A DNA stretch of 64,000 nucleotides from Treponema_I sp045599005 (GCA_045599005.1 JAZRVF010000012.1:62001-126000), one strand, 5' to 3'; positions 6,565 through 16,609 are shown, numbered from the stretch's first letter. Translations and numbers: made by a program. Notes: a model not told the origin generated them from the sequence alone.

Positions 6565-9408
6565 ATGTCTGACACAGTTTATATAATCGATTCTTACGGT
6601 CTGATTTACCGTGCATATTTTGCCTTTGCAGGACGTCCCCTCACAAACAGAAAAGGAGAGAACGTCTCTGCAGTCATGGGTTTTTTCCGCAATCTGTACA
6701 ACGTGATCCGGGATTATGACTGTAAATATCTTGCAGCCGCCTTTGATTCCCGCACACCGACTTTCCGGCACCAGATGTATCCCGAATACAAAGCCACCAG
6801 GGACGCCACACCGGAAGATCTTCATGCCCAGGTTCCCATGATTGAAGACATTCTTTCTGCATGGGGCATTCCTGTCCTCCGTAAAGACGGATTCGAAGCT
6901 GATGACATCATTGCCACAGTTGCCGCCCGCTGTCAGAAAGAAGGACTGGGATGCCGCATTCTTTCCGGTGACAAAGACCTGATGCAGCTAGTCACAGACA
7001 CAACCTTCATGCTCAAACCTGACAAAACCGGCGGATGGGCACAGGTGGACAGAAAAGGTGTTTTTGAGCAGTGGGGAGTCTACCCCGACAGGATGCTTGA
7101 CCTGCTTTCCCTTACCGGAGACACGGCGGACAATGTTCCCGGTGTAAAGGGAATCGGTGAGAAAACTGCTGCAAAACTGATTTCCACTTACGGTTCCCTT
7201 GACGGAATCTACCAGGCCGCAGACACAATCAAAGGTTCAATGGGCGAGAAAATCCGTACAGGCAAAGATCAGGCTTATTTTTCAAAAGAACTGATTGCTC
7301 TGCGCTATGATGTGCCTGTTGAATACAGTCTGGATTCACTTACAACCGGCAACCTTGACTGGAAGGCGGCAGCAGACGCACTGAACGAAAAAGGAGTTTT
7401 TTCCGTAGCGAAAAATTTTGCGTCAAAAGCAGTGGAACTCAACGTGAATGATGCCCAGATGCCGCTGTTTTCCGATGTTCCTGCTGCACCGGAAACAAAA
7501 GCAGCAGATGAAAAAGCCAGAAAAAACGAAGAAAGTGAAGAAACTGAAGTGATTGAAGTCACACCGAACAAAGGTGATTATCATCCGGTGCGGACACTTC
7601 AGGAACTTTCTGATTTTGTTGACAGAGCCCTGACCATCGGCACCGCAGGTTTTGATACAGAGACTGATTCCCTCAATGCCCATGAGGCACATCTTGCAGG
7701 TTTCTCTCTTTCTGTCGGAAAGGGAACCGGAATTTATGTGCCGCTTCACGTTACGGACAGTCTTCTTGCCGGCGACCTGATTCCGCAGAAAGATGCCCTT
7801 TCACAGCTTGAACGGCTTTTTTCAAGCCCCGGCATGACAATTGCGCTTCACAACGCAAAATACGACCTGGAAGTCCTGTACGCCCAGGGATTTGATGCAG
7901 TTCATGCCGCACCCCAGGGAATACGGAGTGCGACAGTTGTTGACACTATGATTGCCGCATGGCTTCTGCAGAGCGACCGCAGTGAGACGGGGGGCAAAAA
8001 CTCCTACAGTCTGGAGAATCTTGCAGAGACAAAACTGCATCTTAAAGGTACAGATTTTGAAGAAATAGTTCCCAAAGGTGGAATTTTTGCTGACCTTGAT
8101 GTGGATACTGCAACACCTTACGCCGCAGAAGACGCGGATTTCACTCTGCAGCTCTGGAATTACTACAGGCCGGTTCTTGAAACTGAAAGACTTTCAGAAC
8201 TGTTTTTCAAAACCGAAATGCCGGTGCTTTTCATCCTTGCACAAATGGAGATTGAAGGAATCCGTCTTGAGAAACAGAAACTTTATGATTACGGTGCAGA
8301 ACTCCGGGCAAAACTTGCCGCCACCGAACAGGAAATTTACACACTTGCCGGCACGGAATTCAACATCGCTTCACCGAAACAGCTGGGAACCGTTCTCTTT
8401 GAGAACCTGGCCCTTCCCCATGGCAAAAAAACAAAATCAGGCTGGTCCACAGACGTGAATGTACTGGAAGATCTTGCACGGATCCATCCGCTTCCGGGAA
8501 AAATCCTTGAGTACAGAGGTTATGCAAAACTGCTTTCTACCTACGTTGAGACACTTCCCGAACTTACGGACAGAAACAGCCGCATCCACACCAGTTTCCT
8601 GCAGCACGGCACTGCCACAGGTCGTCTTTCAAGCAAGGATCCCAACCTGCAGAACATTCCAGTCCGTGACGAAAACGGGCGCAGGATCCGCCATGCCTTT
8701 GTGGCTCCCGAAGGGCGGGTTCTTGTTTCTGCCGACTATTCACAGATTGAGCTTGTTCTTCTTGCCCATCTTTCCAGAGATCAGAACATGCAGAAAGCAT
8801 TCGCTGCTGGTGACGACATCCACCGTTCCACAGCCGCTCTGATTTACGGTGTTCCACAGGCAGAAGTCACTCCTGAGATGCGCCGGACTGCAAAAACAAT
8901 CAACTTCGGCGTGATGTACGGTATGAGCGCTTTCAGGCTTTCAAACGAACTCCAGATTTCCCGCAGCCAGGCAGACGAATTCATCAAATCCTATTTTGCC
9001 ACATACAGCGGCATCACCCAGTTTGAGGCGGATACTGTTGCCAAAGCCGAAGAAACGGGAACAGTGTCTACAATCCTGGGACGCCGCCGCACAATCGCCG
9101 GCATAAACAACCGTAACCAGATGCTGAAGAAGGCTGCGGAACGAATGGCTGTGAACACCCCAATCCAGGGTTCTGCCGCTGATGTGGTAAAAACTGCAAT
9201 GATAGCGGTTGACGCCGCTCTTCAAGAGAAATTCCCTGACGCGCGGCTTCTTCTCCAGGTTCATGATGAACTTATCTGCGAATGCAATGAATCAGAGGGT
9301 CCGGCTGTTGCAGAACTGATGAAACAGACAATGGAAAACGCCGTAAGACTTTCTGTTCCGCTCCGTGTTTCTGTGGAATACGGCAGGTCATGGGGAGAAT
9401 TCCATTGA
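6565..9408 (+). CDS. polA: DNA polymerase I
   Basis: 947 residues, three domains. The 5' nuclease/FEN domain spans about 1-290 (YIIDSYGLIYRAY, FEADDIIAT, GDTADNVPGVKGIG). A linker follows, then the 3'-5' exonuclease at about 340-540 with its DEDD residues intact (D364 and E366 in FDTETDSL; HNAKYDLEVL; YAAEDADFT), so proofreading should be active. The polymerase domain has motif A VSADYSQIEL (D724), motif B RRTAKTINFGVMYG (K777) and motif C QVHDEL (D901). It fills gaps in repair and removes Okazaki primers. It overlaps coaE by 19 bases. Confidence 0.97.
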   Translation: MSDTVYIIDSYGLIYRAYFAFAGRPLTNRKGENVSAVMGFFRNLYNVIRDYDCKYLAAAFDSRTPTFRHQMYPEYKATRDATPEDLHAQVPMIEDILSAWGIPVLRKDGFEADDIIATVAARCQKEGLGCRILSGDKDLMQLVTDTTFMLKPDKTGGWAQVDRKGVFEQWGVYPDRMLDLLSLTGDTADNVPGVKGIGEKTAAKLISTYGSLDGIYQAADTIKGSMGEKIRTGKDQAYFSKELIALRYDVPVEYSLDSLTTGNLDWKAAADALNEKGVFSVAKNFASKAVELNVNDAQMPLFSDVPAAPETKAADEKARKNEESEETEVIEVTPNKGDYHPVRTLQELSDFVDRALTIGTAGFDTETDSLNAHEAHLAGFSLSVGKGTGIYVPLHVTDSLLAGDLIPQKDALSQLERLFSSPGMTIALHNAKYDLEVLYAQGFDAVHAAPQGIRSATVVDTMIAAWLLQSDRSETGGKNSYSLENLAETKLHLKGTDFEEIVPKGGIFADLDVDTATPYAAEDADFTLQLWNYYRPVLETERLSELFFKTEMPVLFILAQMEIEGIRLEKQKLYDYGAELRAKLAATEQEIYTLAGTEFNIASPKQLGTVLFENLALPHGKKTKSGWSTDVNVLEDLARIHPLPGKILEYRGYAKLLSTYVETLPELTDRNSRIHTSFLQHGTATGRLSSKDPNLQNIPVRDENGRRIRHAFVAPEGRVLVSADYSQIELVLLAHLSRDQNMQKAFAAGDDIHRSTAALIYGVPQAEVTPEMRRTAKTINFGVMYGMSAFRLSNELQISRSQADEFIKSYFATYSGITQFEADTVAKAEETGTVSTILGRRRTIAGINNRNQMLKKAAERMAVNTPIQGSAADVVKTAMIAVDAALQEKFPDARLLLQVHDELICECNESEGPAVAELMKQTMENAVRLSVPLRVSVEYGRSWGEFH

Positions 9409-10016
9409 TTCTCTGTGTAACCGGTCCAATGGCCGCGGGAAAAAACGCGGCAGCCCACATTCTTGAAGAACTCGGTTTCCTGTCAATAGATGCGGATGTC
9501 TGCGTCCATCAGGCCGTGGAAGACAGTCATTCTGAGATAATGGCTGCCTTCGGTGACATCGCAGAAAAACGCGGAATAAAACTTGAAAACCAGAACGGCA
9601 CCATAAACCGCCGTGCCCTTGGCGAAATCGTTTTTTCAGATCCGTCACTTCTTGCAGAGCAGGAATCCATTGTGCATCCGGCTGTTGCCCGCATTCTGAA
9701 CAGTTTCATCGATGACAACCCCGGCCGCAACATTGCGCTCAATGCCACAGTCCTGTACAAAACGGAACAGGTCTTGAGACGCTGTGACGGTGTTCTCTTT
9801 GTGGACGCCCCTGCACTGCTCCGGATGATCCGCGCAAAACGCCGTGACGGCATCCCTTTGCATCAACTTTTCCGGCGCTTCAGGTCTCAAAGAAAAATCT
9901 TTGCTAAATATAAAAAAATAAACTCCGATATTTACAGAGTATGGAATATTGGAACTCTTGGAGCCATGCAGAAAAAAATCAGTTCTCTGCTCCAGAACAA
10001 GTTCCGAAAAGGATGA
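9390..10016 (+). CDS. coaE: Dephospho-CoA kinase
   Basis: 208 residues, last step of coenzyme A synthesis (ATP + dephospho-CoA). P-loop is TGPMAAGKNAAA, followed by LSIDADVCVHQAVE and the conserved IVHPAV segment; RAKRRDG forms the lid. The P-loop residue after lysine is Asn instead of the usual Ser/Thr. ATG 9390 overlaps polA by 19 bases; a TTG at 9405 with GGGGAG upstream is an alternative start. polA-coaE linkage is known in other bacteria, which supports the call. Confidence 0.85.
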   Translation: MGRIPLILCVTGPMAAGKNAAAHILEELGFLSIDADVCVHQAVEDSHSEIMAAFGDIAEKRGIKLENQNGTINRRALGEIVFSDPSLLAEQESIVHPAVARILNSFIDDNPGRNIALNATVLYKTEQVLRRCDGVLFVDAPALLRMIRAKRRDGIPLHQLFRRFRSQRKIFAKYKKINSDIYRVWNIGTLGAMQKKISSLLQNKFRKG

Positions 10017-10020
10017 ATCA

Positions 10021-10899
10021 ATGGAATCTAAAAGAGTACTCTGGATTGTTGCCGCAGTCGGTCTGTTTCTTCTCGTTGTGATCGGCACAGCTCTCTTGCT
10101 TTATGCTCCTTTAAAATACAAGAAACCTACATCAAGTCAGTTTGTTGCCCAGGATGGAGCCTGGGTGCGTCCGGACATGATTGACTATTCCACAGTCAAA
10201 GAAGTTCCAGCCGCAAAGACAGACAACGGCTCAACAACGGAGACACCAGCCTCTGAACCTGCGCAGCCCCAGGATTCTACCGCAAAAGTCCAGAATCTTA
10301 CAGTTTACGCAGACAACACAAACATTTATTCACAGAACGGAAACACACAGCAGACAATCACAGTTCCGCTGACAAATTCCGCCAGTTCAGGAACATCTGC
10401 CCCCGCCGCTCAGCCGGCAGCAGGTTCTGCACCGGTCTCAACCGGCACCTCTCAGACTCCAACCACTGCGGCATCAAAACCCGCGGCAGACCAGTCAAGT
10501 TCAGCAACCGCATCATCAGCAGGAAACACAACTTCAGCCACAAAACCGGCTTCATCTGCTGCCACGTCATCAGCTTCTGCAGGTTCCGCAGGAGGCAGAA
10601 CCACAACCGCGGCAAAACCGGCACAGACTGTACTGCCTGACCAGTTCTGGGTTCAGGTTGCTTCATTCACAAGCAAGAAAAATGCAGAGGATGCACGCGC
10701 TGCTCTGGCACAGGAACAGATTTCCGGAGAAGTGTTCACATGGACCCACAGCGACGGAACAATCTACTACCGTCTGCGCGTAGGCCCTTACACAACAGAA
10801 AACGAAGCTGAATACTGGCATGCAAGAATCAAACTGATTGATGTCTTTGCAGACACCAGCACTTATGTTACGAATTCATCTGGCAAAGCACAGAACTGA
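10021..10899 (+). CDS. Membrane-anchored SPOR-domain protein
   Basis: 292 residues: short cytoplasmic start, one membrane segment (about 8-32), a long Ser/Thr/Ala/Pro-rich linker (about 60-205) and a C-terminal SPOR domain beginning DQFWVQVASFTSKKNAEDAR. SPOR domains bind denuded glycan strands of septal peptidoglycan, so a division or wall-remodelling role is likely. ATG 10021 has AAGGA 8 bases upstream. It follows coaE by 4 bases, in one operon with polA. The linker is low-complexity and probably extended in the periplasm. Confidence 0.88.
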   Translation: MESKRVLWIVAAVGLFLLVVIGTALLLYAPLKYKKPTSSQFVAQDGAWVRPDMIDYSTVKEVPAAKTDNGSTTETPASEPAQPQDSTAKVQNLTVYADNTNIYSQNGNTQQTITVPLTNSASSGTSAPAAQPAAGSAPVSTGTSQTPTTAASKPAADQSSSATASSAGNTTSATKPASSAATSSASAGSAGGRTTTAAKPAQTVLPDQFWVQVASFTSKKNAEDARAALAQEQISGEVFTWTHSDGTIYYRLRVGPYTTENEAEYWHARIKLIDVFADTSTYVTNSSGKAQN

Positions 10900-10922
10900 A
10901 AAACCGCAGAATAACCGATAAA

Positions 10923-12251
10923 TCAGAAATAACCGTACTGCTTGCGCCAGTCAGCAAGCAGCAGTCTGAAGGAATCGTTTGGAGAATCAGTCAGAACATC
11001 TCCATCCGGTTCCTTTTTTGCATTGGCCGCATCATCTGCAGTCACGCAGGCAGCAGAAGACAGAAAAGGAATAAGAACCCGTTCTTTAAGACTGTCATAA
11101 TGTGGCGGAAGACCGTTCACTTCCATGAGAGAAAATTCCTGGGGAACATTTCCCAACAGCTGGGGGAATACAGAGATCAGATACAGTTCGTTGACTTCCC
11201 TTATAGAAGAGAATCCACCGGCAATACCGAAATCCGGAGTCTCAAAATTCATGGAATCCATCCATCTGAGCATTTCAAACTGATTTTCCGGATCCATGAA
11301 CCAGAGTAGGAATTTCTGGGCTTCCTTAACCTGGGAAGAATTTTTGTACACTCCCATATAAACCGCATCATCATTCACAGGGATTTTTCCGTCATAGGAA
11401 AGCCAGCGGAAATCCATGGATTCGGTATACTCTCTGTCTGCAACGAAAAAATCATCACTGTCCATGCAGACAAATGCCGCACGGTTCTCGGAAATCCACT
11501 TGATCTCAGGCGTATAAAGGTATTTGTAAAGATAATCATCTTCTTTCGATGAATTGGTGTTGCATTCCAAAGTCCATTCCCGAAGCCAGCGGATGGATTC
11601 TTCCAGTGATTCCTCGTTCCAGAGGAAATTGCCTCCTGAATACCGGAAAGAAACACCGCGTGCCTTTACAAGTGAATAAATGAAATCTGAATCCCAACCC
11701 GGAGCAAATCCCATCATGGTGTAGTTGCCGGATTTGTTGGTCTTGTTGAAGGATGCGGCAACTGTCTTGATTTCTTCAGGAGTCACAAAATATCTGTCGG
11801 AAAGAAGATGTGACCGGGCTTTGTCAAAAACAACCGCGCTCAGATTGAAACTTACAGGAAGCAGATACTGTTTCCCGTTTCTCATGCCGTTCTCAAGGAG
11901 TGTTGAATAGAACAGGTCTCTGTCCAAAGCAGATTCTGAAAAAAGAGAAGAAAGATCAGCAAAATAATTGTTTGAAAGTGAAGGGAGCCAGGAACCGACT
12001 ACAATATCAGGCTTCTCCTCGTCTCTTCCCGGTGGCAGGGAATCCTGCGGGGATTCTTTATAGACTACCACCGCACTGGAATCTGAATGCTGTGAATTAT
12101 AAAGCTCTGCGTAAAACGCAAACTCCGGCATGTCAGTCCAGATAACGATGGGTTTCACTTCACGGGAACACCCGGCCAGAACAAGGCAGAGCAGGATTCC
12201 CGCAAAGCGGTATATGATTTTTTTTGGATTATTTCTTTTCTGCAATTTCAT
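10923..12251 (-). CDS. Extracellular solute-binding lipoprotein
   Basis: About 442 residues. A lipobox (LCLVLAGC) follows a basic N-terminus. The body has the build of family 1 ABC substrate-binding proteins (sugar type), for example PDIVVGSWLPSLSN and ENRAAFVCMDSDDFF. Probably tethered to the membrane. No permease or ATPase genes lie next to it, so it is an orphan receptor or works with a distant transporter. Its start overlaps the end of the aminotransferase gene by 23 bases, suggesting coupled expression. The ATG at 12251 gives a proper signal peptide; an upstream start adds 14 unlikely residues. Confidence 0.78.
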   Translation of the reverse strand: MKLQKRNNPKKIIYRFAGILLCLVLAGCSREVKPIVIWTDMPEFAFYAELYNSQHSDSSAVVVYKESPQDSLPPGRDEEKPDIVVGSWLPSLSNNYFADLSSLFSESALDRDLFYSTLLENGMRNGKQYLLPVSFNLSAVVFDKARSHLLSDRYFVTPEEIKTVAASFNKTNKSGNYTMMGFAPGWDSDFIYSLVKARGVSFRYSGGNFLWNEESLEESIRWLREWTLECNTNSSKEDDYLYKYLYTPEIKWISENRAAFVCMDSDDFFVADREYTESMDFRWLSYDGKIPVNDDAVYMGVYKNSSQVKEAQKFLLWFMDPENQFEMLRWMDSMNFETPDFGIAGGFSSIREVNELYLISVFPQLLGNVPQEFSLMEVNGLPPHYDSLKERVLIPFLSSAACVTADDAANAKKEPDGDVLTDSPNDSFRLLLADWRKQYGYF

Positions 12252-13551
12252 GGGCCACAGTGTATATGGCCTCGTAAGTTGCGTCAATGTCACGTTTATC
12301 CAGACTTGAGAAAGCGATTCTCAGGTGGGATGCATCAATGGCGATTGTACCGATCTCACGCTCATGAAGCAGTTTTACACGGAGTTCCTCAGCATCAATT
12401 CCAACACAGGTGAAACTCATGAAGTAACCTGAATTGAAGGGCTGGGGAATCAGCACTGTGTCACCTTTCTTTGATTCAACAAAGTTTCGGGCACGGCGGT
12501 AACGGCCTTCAAGAATATCACGGTATTTTTTCTTGTCTTCTTCCAGAGAAGGTGATGAAAATGCCTTGAGCAGAATTGACTGGGCCGGAGTATTTGAACA
12601 TGAGACAGAAGAACGGATAACACCCATGAGTTTTTTCTCAAGTGCCTCATACTGTTCAGCTGTCATGCCTTTGGATGCGAATGTCAGGAACCCGCAGCGG
12701 AAGCCCCATACATAATCTTCCTTTGTAGGTCCGTCAATCTTTACAGCTGCAACATTCTCATGAATGTCTGCCAGATAGGCGAACAATGACTGGGATTCAA
12801 TGTTTTCCTCATAGCGGAGTCCGAAATATGCGTCATCACAGCAGACCAGAAGTTTTGTTCCCTGCTCAGCCATCTCTTTGATGAAGGCACAGACTTCTTT
12901 TGCCTCATCAACAGAAAGTGTGTAGCCTGAAGGATTCTGCGGGAAGTTGAGCAGCATGCGCACTTTTCCGTTTTTGGCAGCCTGTGCTTTTACAGCTTCC
13001 TTGAAGCCTTTCATGTTGAATCCGCCTTCTCCAAGGTAACCGGCACCCTCAAACATGGGAAACTGTGCCAGTGTCGCGTTGCGTCTTGTCTCAGCAATCA
13101 GTGCGTAATTGTCCCAGCAGGGGCTTCCTGTAAGAAGGGCATCATCTGCAGAGAGAAACAGGTCACACAGATAGGAGATACCAGCCGTAAGTCCGGGAAC
13201 CACAACCGGCATTGAAAAAGCTTTGTCTTTAAGACTGGGATTTTTGCTGATTATCGCATTTTTCCACAGTTTGCGCAGATCCGGCAGACCCGCTGTAGGT
13301 GCATATGCAACAGATTCTTCCGGTTTAAGAAGCGGAACCATCTCCTGCACCTGAGGCAGAACAACCGGATGTCCGTCATTTACCGTGGTACCGATTGTCG
13401 CATTTGCTTTCTTGCCGAGTTTCTTGGCCTCTCCGCCCTGGGCAATAATCCCTTTCGGAAAAAACATCCGTTCTCCCATATCGGAGAACAGATCCATAAA
13501 GCATGTCCCGCTCAGGGTACTGTTCAATTCTTGCGCTAATGTGTTTAACAT
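12229..13551 (-). CDS. PLP-dependent aminotransferase (class I/II)
   Basis: 440 residues, fold type I. Recognisable blocks are YAPTAGLPDLRKLWK, LLNFPQNPSGYTLS, the CCDDAYFGL aspartate that holds the pyridine nitrogen, and a DGPTKEDYVWGFRCGF segment in which the lysine would form the Schiff base. A phosphate-binding arginine is in WGFRCG. Probably moves amino groups between an aromatic or aliphatic amino acid and a keto acid; the substrate is not clear. No Shine-Dalgarno site; a promoter ends 8 bases before the ATG. Confidence 0.85.
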   Translation of the reverse strand: MLNTLAQELNSTLSGTCFMDLFSDMGERMFFPKGIIAQGGEAKKLGKKANATIGTTVNDGHPVVLPQVQEMVPLLKPEESVAYAPTAGLPDLRKLWKNAIISKNPSLKDKAFSMPVVVPGLTAGISYLCDLFLSADDALLTGSPCWDNYALIAETRRNATLAQFPMFEGAGYLGEGGFNMKGFKEAVKAQAAKNGKVRMLLNFPQNPSGYTLSVDEAKEVCAFIKEMAEQGTKLLVCCDDAYFGLRYEENIESQSLFAYLADIHENVAAVKIDGPTKEDYVWGFRCGFLTFASKGMTAEQYEALEKKLMGVIRSSVSCSNTPAQSILLKAFSSPSLEEDKKKYRDILEGRYRRARNFVESKKGDTVLIPQPFNSGYFMSFTCVGIDAEELRVKLLHEREIGTIAIDASHLRIAFSSLDKRDIDATYEAIYTVAHEIAEKK

Positions 13552-13559
13552 GGTATTGT

Positions 13560-13588
13560 ATGGTACGAATTTGGGCTTTGAGTGTCAA
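13560..13588 (-). promoter_or_regulatory. Aminotransferase promoter, leaderless type
   Basis: Minus strand TTGACA, 17 bases, TACCAT, then 8 bases to the ATG at 13551. The -10 is a 4/6 match. The rest of 13589-13689, up to moxR, is AT-rich with a TATAAA and a GGAGAG box serving moxR. Confidence 0.5.
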
Positions 13589-13689
13589 CGCTAAATTGCA
13601 TATTCATGCAGTTTTTTTCGCTCTTTCTGCAAATTCATACATTTTTATTCATTTTCAAAATAGCATATGCTCTATAAACGGAGAGTTTA

Positions 13690-14724
13690 ATGGAAGAAGT
13701 TGAATCAAAAGAATCCGCGGCTTTTGAAGAATGCCGGAAGATCATCGCAGAAAGCAGAGAAGAGATTGCAAAACGTGTCGTGGGCCAGCAGGAAGTTGTT
13801 GACGGAATTCTGGCCGCAATGATTTCCGGCGGTCACGTTCTGCTTGAAGGTGTACCCGGTCTTGCGAAAACACTTGCCGTAAAGACCGTTGCAGACGTTT
13901 CGGGACTGCTTTTCAAACGTATTCAGTTCACTCCCGACCTTCTGCCTGCCGACGTGACCGGTACACTGATTTATGAACAGAATTCAGGAAAATTCACAGT
14001 ACGCAAAGGCCCGATTTTTGCGAACATTGTCCTTGCCGACGAAATCAACCGTGCGCCGGCAAAAGTCCAGTCAGCGCTGCTTGAGGCTATGGCTGAGGAA
14101 CAGGTCACCATCGGCGAAGACACCCACAGGCTTCCAAGGCCCTTCTTTGTCCTGGCAACACAGAACCCCATTGAACAGGAAGGAACATACAGCCTGCCAG
14201 AAGCACAGCTGGACCGCTTCCTTCTGAAAGTGAATGTTCCCTACCCAACTGCGGAAAATGAGATCGCCATCGTGAAAGGTGGCGGAAAAATGGAAGAGAT
14301 CCCCGTCCAGAAAGTGCTTACAGAAAGCAGACTGGAAAAATGCCGGAAACTCCTTGATCAGGTTGAGTGTAAGGATTCGATTGTGGAATACATTGTCTCC
14401 ATCATCAATGTAACCCGTCCCGCACCAAAGACCGCAGCCTCTGCAGAACGCACCATACGCGGAGTCCAGGCTTCCAAATCAAAAGACGACATTCTTAAAT
14501 ACATCACATTCGGTGCCTCTCCACGTGCAAGCATCGCATTGTGCCGCGTCGCGAAAGTTTTTGCACTTTTTCAGGGCCGTTCCTTCGTTCTGCCCGATGA
14601 CGTGAAAAAAGCCGCACCATACGTTCTTCGCCACCGTCTTGTTCTGTCTTACGAGGCAGCCGCTGACGGAATCACAGCCGACGACCTTGTGGCAAAAATC
14701 CTGTCCCTCATGCCGGTGCCCTGA
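13690..14724 (+). CDS. moxR: MoxR-type AAA+ ATPase
   Basis: 344 residues. Walker A in GHVLLEGVPGLAKT, Walker B in VLADEINRAPAKVQSALLEAM, sensor 1 in FVLATQNPIEQEGTYSLPEAQLDRF (split across residues) and an AAA lid 2. MoxR ATPases act as chaperones for VWA-domain proteins, and the next five genes are the expected partners. GGAGAG stands 5 bases before the ATG and TATAAA lies upstream. It ends in TGATG, overlapping the DUF58 start by 1 base. First gene of the Bat operon. Confidence 0.93.
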   Translation: MEEVESKESAAFEECRKIIAESREEIAKRVVGQQEVVDGILAAMISGGHVLLEGVPGLAKTLAVKTVADVSGLLFKRIQFTPDLLPADVTGTLIYEQNSGKFTVRKGPIFANIVLADEINRAPAKVQSALLEAMAEEQVTIGEDTHRLPRPFFVLATQNPIEQEGTYSLPEAQLDRFLLKVNVPYPTAENEIAIVKGGGKMEEIPVQKVLTESRLEKCRKLLDQVECKDSIVEYIVSIINVTRPAPKTAASAERTIRGVQASKSKDDILKYITFGASPRASIALCRVAKVFALFQGRSFVLPDDVKKAAPYVLRHRLVLSYEAAADGITADDLVAKILSLMPVP

Positions 14725-15611
14725 TGTCCGTACTGCAGAACTCAGAAACCCTTGCTTCCCGTGCAGCAACACTGCGCCTTCTGTCGCGCAATCTTGCAGA
14801 CGGAATGAAGCAGGGAGCCTTCCGTTCATCCTTCCGCGGTCAGGGCATTGAATTCAGTGACGTGCGTGAATACATGCGCGGTGACGACATCCGTGCCATT
14901 GACTGGAACGTTACCGCCCGCATGGGAAAGCCCTATGTCAAAATGTTCGAGGAAGAACGGGAACTGGTGATTTTTCTCGTAATTGACAGATCAGCCTCAA
15001 TGGACACAGGTTCAGAAGGAAAAAGCCGCCTTGACACAGCTTCTGAAGCAGCGGCTCTTCTGTCCTTTGCCGCAGAGCAGAACGGAATTCCTGTGGGTGC
15101 AGTTTTCTTTGACGGCTCCGTAGAGTTTTCCGTTGCCCCGCAGACTGGCAAAGACCGCACCATGATGCTTCTTTCAAAACTGGATTCAGTACCGCAGCGT
15201 AAAGAAACCGGAACCGCCATGGAGCATGCACTGCGCGGTGCCCACCGGCTTCTTAACAAGCGTTCCCTTGTGTTCATTCTGTCTGATTTCCGCACTGCCG
15301 GCTACGAAAGCGAACTTGCCCGCCTTGCCACAAAACACGATGTCATTGCAATCCGGACAACGGACAAATCCGACTCGGAACTTCCGGAAGCAGGCTGCCT
15401 CCGTTTTTACGATATGGAAACAAAAGTGGACAGACTTCTGCCGACCCAGCTTCCTTCTTTCAGGCGGGCATGGCGGGAAGCAAACAGCCAGCGTCTGAAC
15501 CGTTGGCGCTACCTTTGCCTCAGACGTGGCGTCACACCGGTGACAATGTCTACAAAAGAAGACCCGGTGGCAGTACTTGCACGCGTTTTTTCAACGAGGC
15601 GCGGATCATGA
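14724..15611 (+). CDS. DUF58 protein of the Bat operon
   Basis: 295 residues. The DUF58 signature block is present (RGQGIEFSDVREYMRGDDIRAIDWNVTAR), followed by a VWA-like domain with an intact metal site (VIDRSASMDTG) and FILSDFRTAGY. Partner of MoxR by gene neighbourhood in many bacteria. Cytoplasmic; no membrane segment seen. Start and stop overlap the neighbours by 1 and 4 bases, so translation is coupled. Biochemical role is not established for the family. Confidence 0.9.
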   Translation: MSVLQNSETLASRAATLRLLSRNLADGMKQGAFRSSFRGQGIEFSDVREYMRGDDIRAIDWNVTARMGKPYVKMFEEERELVIFLVIDRSASMDTGSEGKSRLDTASEAAALLSFAAEQNGIPVGAVFFDGSVEFSVAPQTGKDRTMMLLSKLDSVPQRKETGTAMEHALRGAHRLLNKRSLVFILSDFRTAGYESELARLATKHDVIAIRTTDKSDSELPEAGCLRFYDMETKVDRLLPTQLPSFRRAWREANSQRLNRWRYLCLRRGVTPVTMSTKEDPVAVLARVFSTRRGS

Positions 15612-16609
15612 GACGACTGACAGTTCTTCTTGCAATCATTTTTCTTTCAGTGTTTTCCGTGGCGGCAGAAAATTCAGCCCAGTTGAAATCGGAAGACGTC
15701 ATCCAGAATGAACAGCTTGTTGTCCTCCCGAAATCAGTTTATGTAGGTGATGAAACGGAGATCCGCTATTCATTCACAAGCCCTATAGAACTTGAGGCAG
15801 ACCTGGAGCTGCCTTATGAAGTGGAGTATCCTTCCACCGAAGAATACTCAATTCTTTCAGCAACACTTGCGCAGGCTGACTCAAGCAGGAACAACGGCTA
15901 TGTTCTTGTAGTCCATCTTGTTCCATGGAAAGCCGGATTCATCGACCTTCCTTCTATCACTCTTACAGATCTTTTTGTGATTGACATTGCCCCGGTAGTC
16001 ATCGAATCCATTGTCGAACACACAGGCCATACAGAACTCCGTAAAATCCGGCCTCCAGTGATCATTCCGGGAACCACCGGCCTGCTTTTCTTTGTCCTGG
16101 CCATCGCAGTCACTTTGGTCGTTGCCGTGATTATTCTGCTGCACCATATCCACAAATCAGGCAAAAGTTTCCTCGGTTATTTTGCATCCCTGATCTTTTC
16201 CACAGGATTCCGCAAAGCTCTGCGTTCTCTCAGAAAGCTCATAAAAAAAGATGCGGATCTGGATGACGAAGTGTTTGCATCCCGTTTTTCCGCAATAATC
16301 CGTACCTGGCTGACAGCAAGATTCAACCGGAACTTTGCTGTTCTTGCCACAGGCGAATTCCCCGGAGTTTATCAGGAGATTTCCGCCGGAGTTTTTGACG
16401 TAGAATTCACTGAGAATTTCAACACAATCGTGACAAGTCTCATCAGACTGGATTACATACGCTATTCCAGCGCTCAGGAAAAAGACCCCAGACTTTCTGA
16501 AGAAGAACGGATCCAGTTGGTTTCCGATGTTCGCAGATCCGTGCTTTTCCTGGAAAAAGGCTGGAAAACGCAGACAGAAAGCAGAAACGAGGAGAAAGCA
16601 GATGTTTGA
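15608..16609 (+). CDS. Bat-operon membrane protein of unknown function
   Basis: 333 residues with a signal peptide (MRRLTVLLAIIFLSVFSVAA), a beta-rich outside domain of about 140 residues, a membrane segment (LLFFVLAIAVTLVVAVIILL) and a cytoplasmic helical tail. This layout is like the DUF4381-type proteins that sit between DUF58 and BatA genes. The ATGA overlap with the DUF58 stop fixes the start. Likely part of the envelope complex with BatA and BatB. Family assignment rests on position and topology. Confidence 0.75.
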   Translation: MRRLTVLLAIIFLSVFSVAAENSAQLKSEDVIQNEQLVVLPKSVYVGDETEIRYSFTSPIELEADLELPYEVEYPSTEEYSILSATLAQADSSRNNGYVLVVHLVPWKAGFIDLPSITLTDLFVIDIAPVVIESIVEHTGHTELRKIRPPVIIPGTTGLLFFVLAIAVTLVVAVIILLHHIHKSGKSFLGYFASLIFSTGFRKALRSLRKLIKKDADLDDEVFASRFSAIIRTWLTARFNRNFAVLATGEFPGVYQEISAGVFDVEFTENFNTIVTSLIRLDYIRYSSAQEKDPRLSEEERIQLVSDVRRSVLFLEKGWKTQTESRNEEKADV

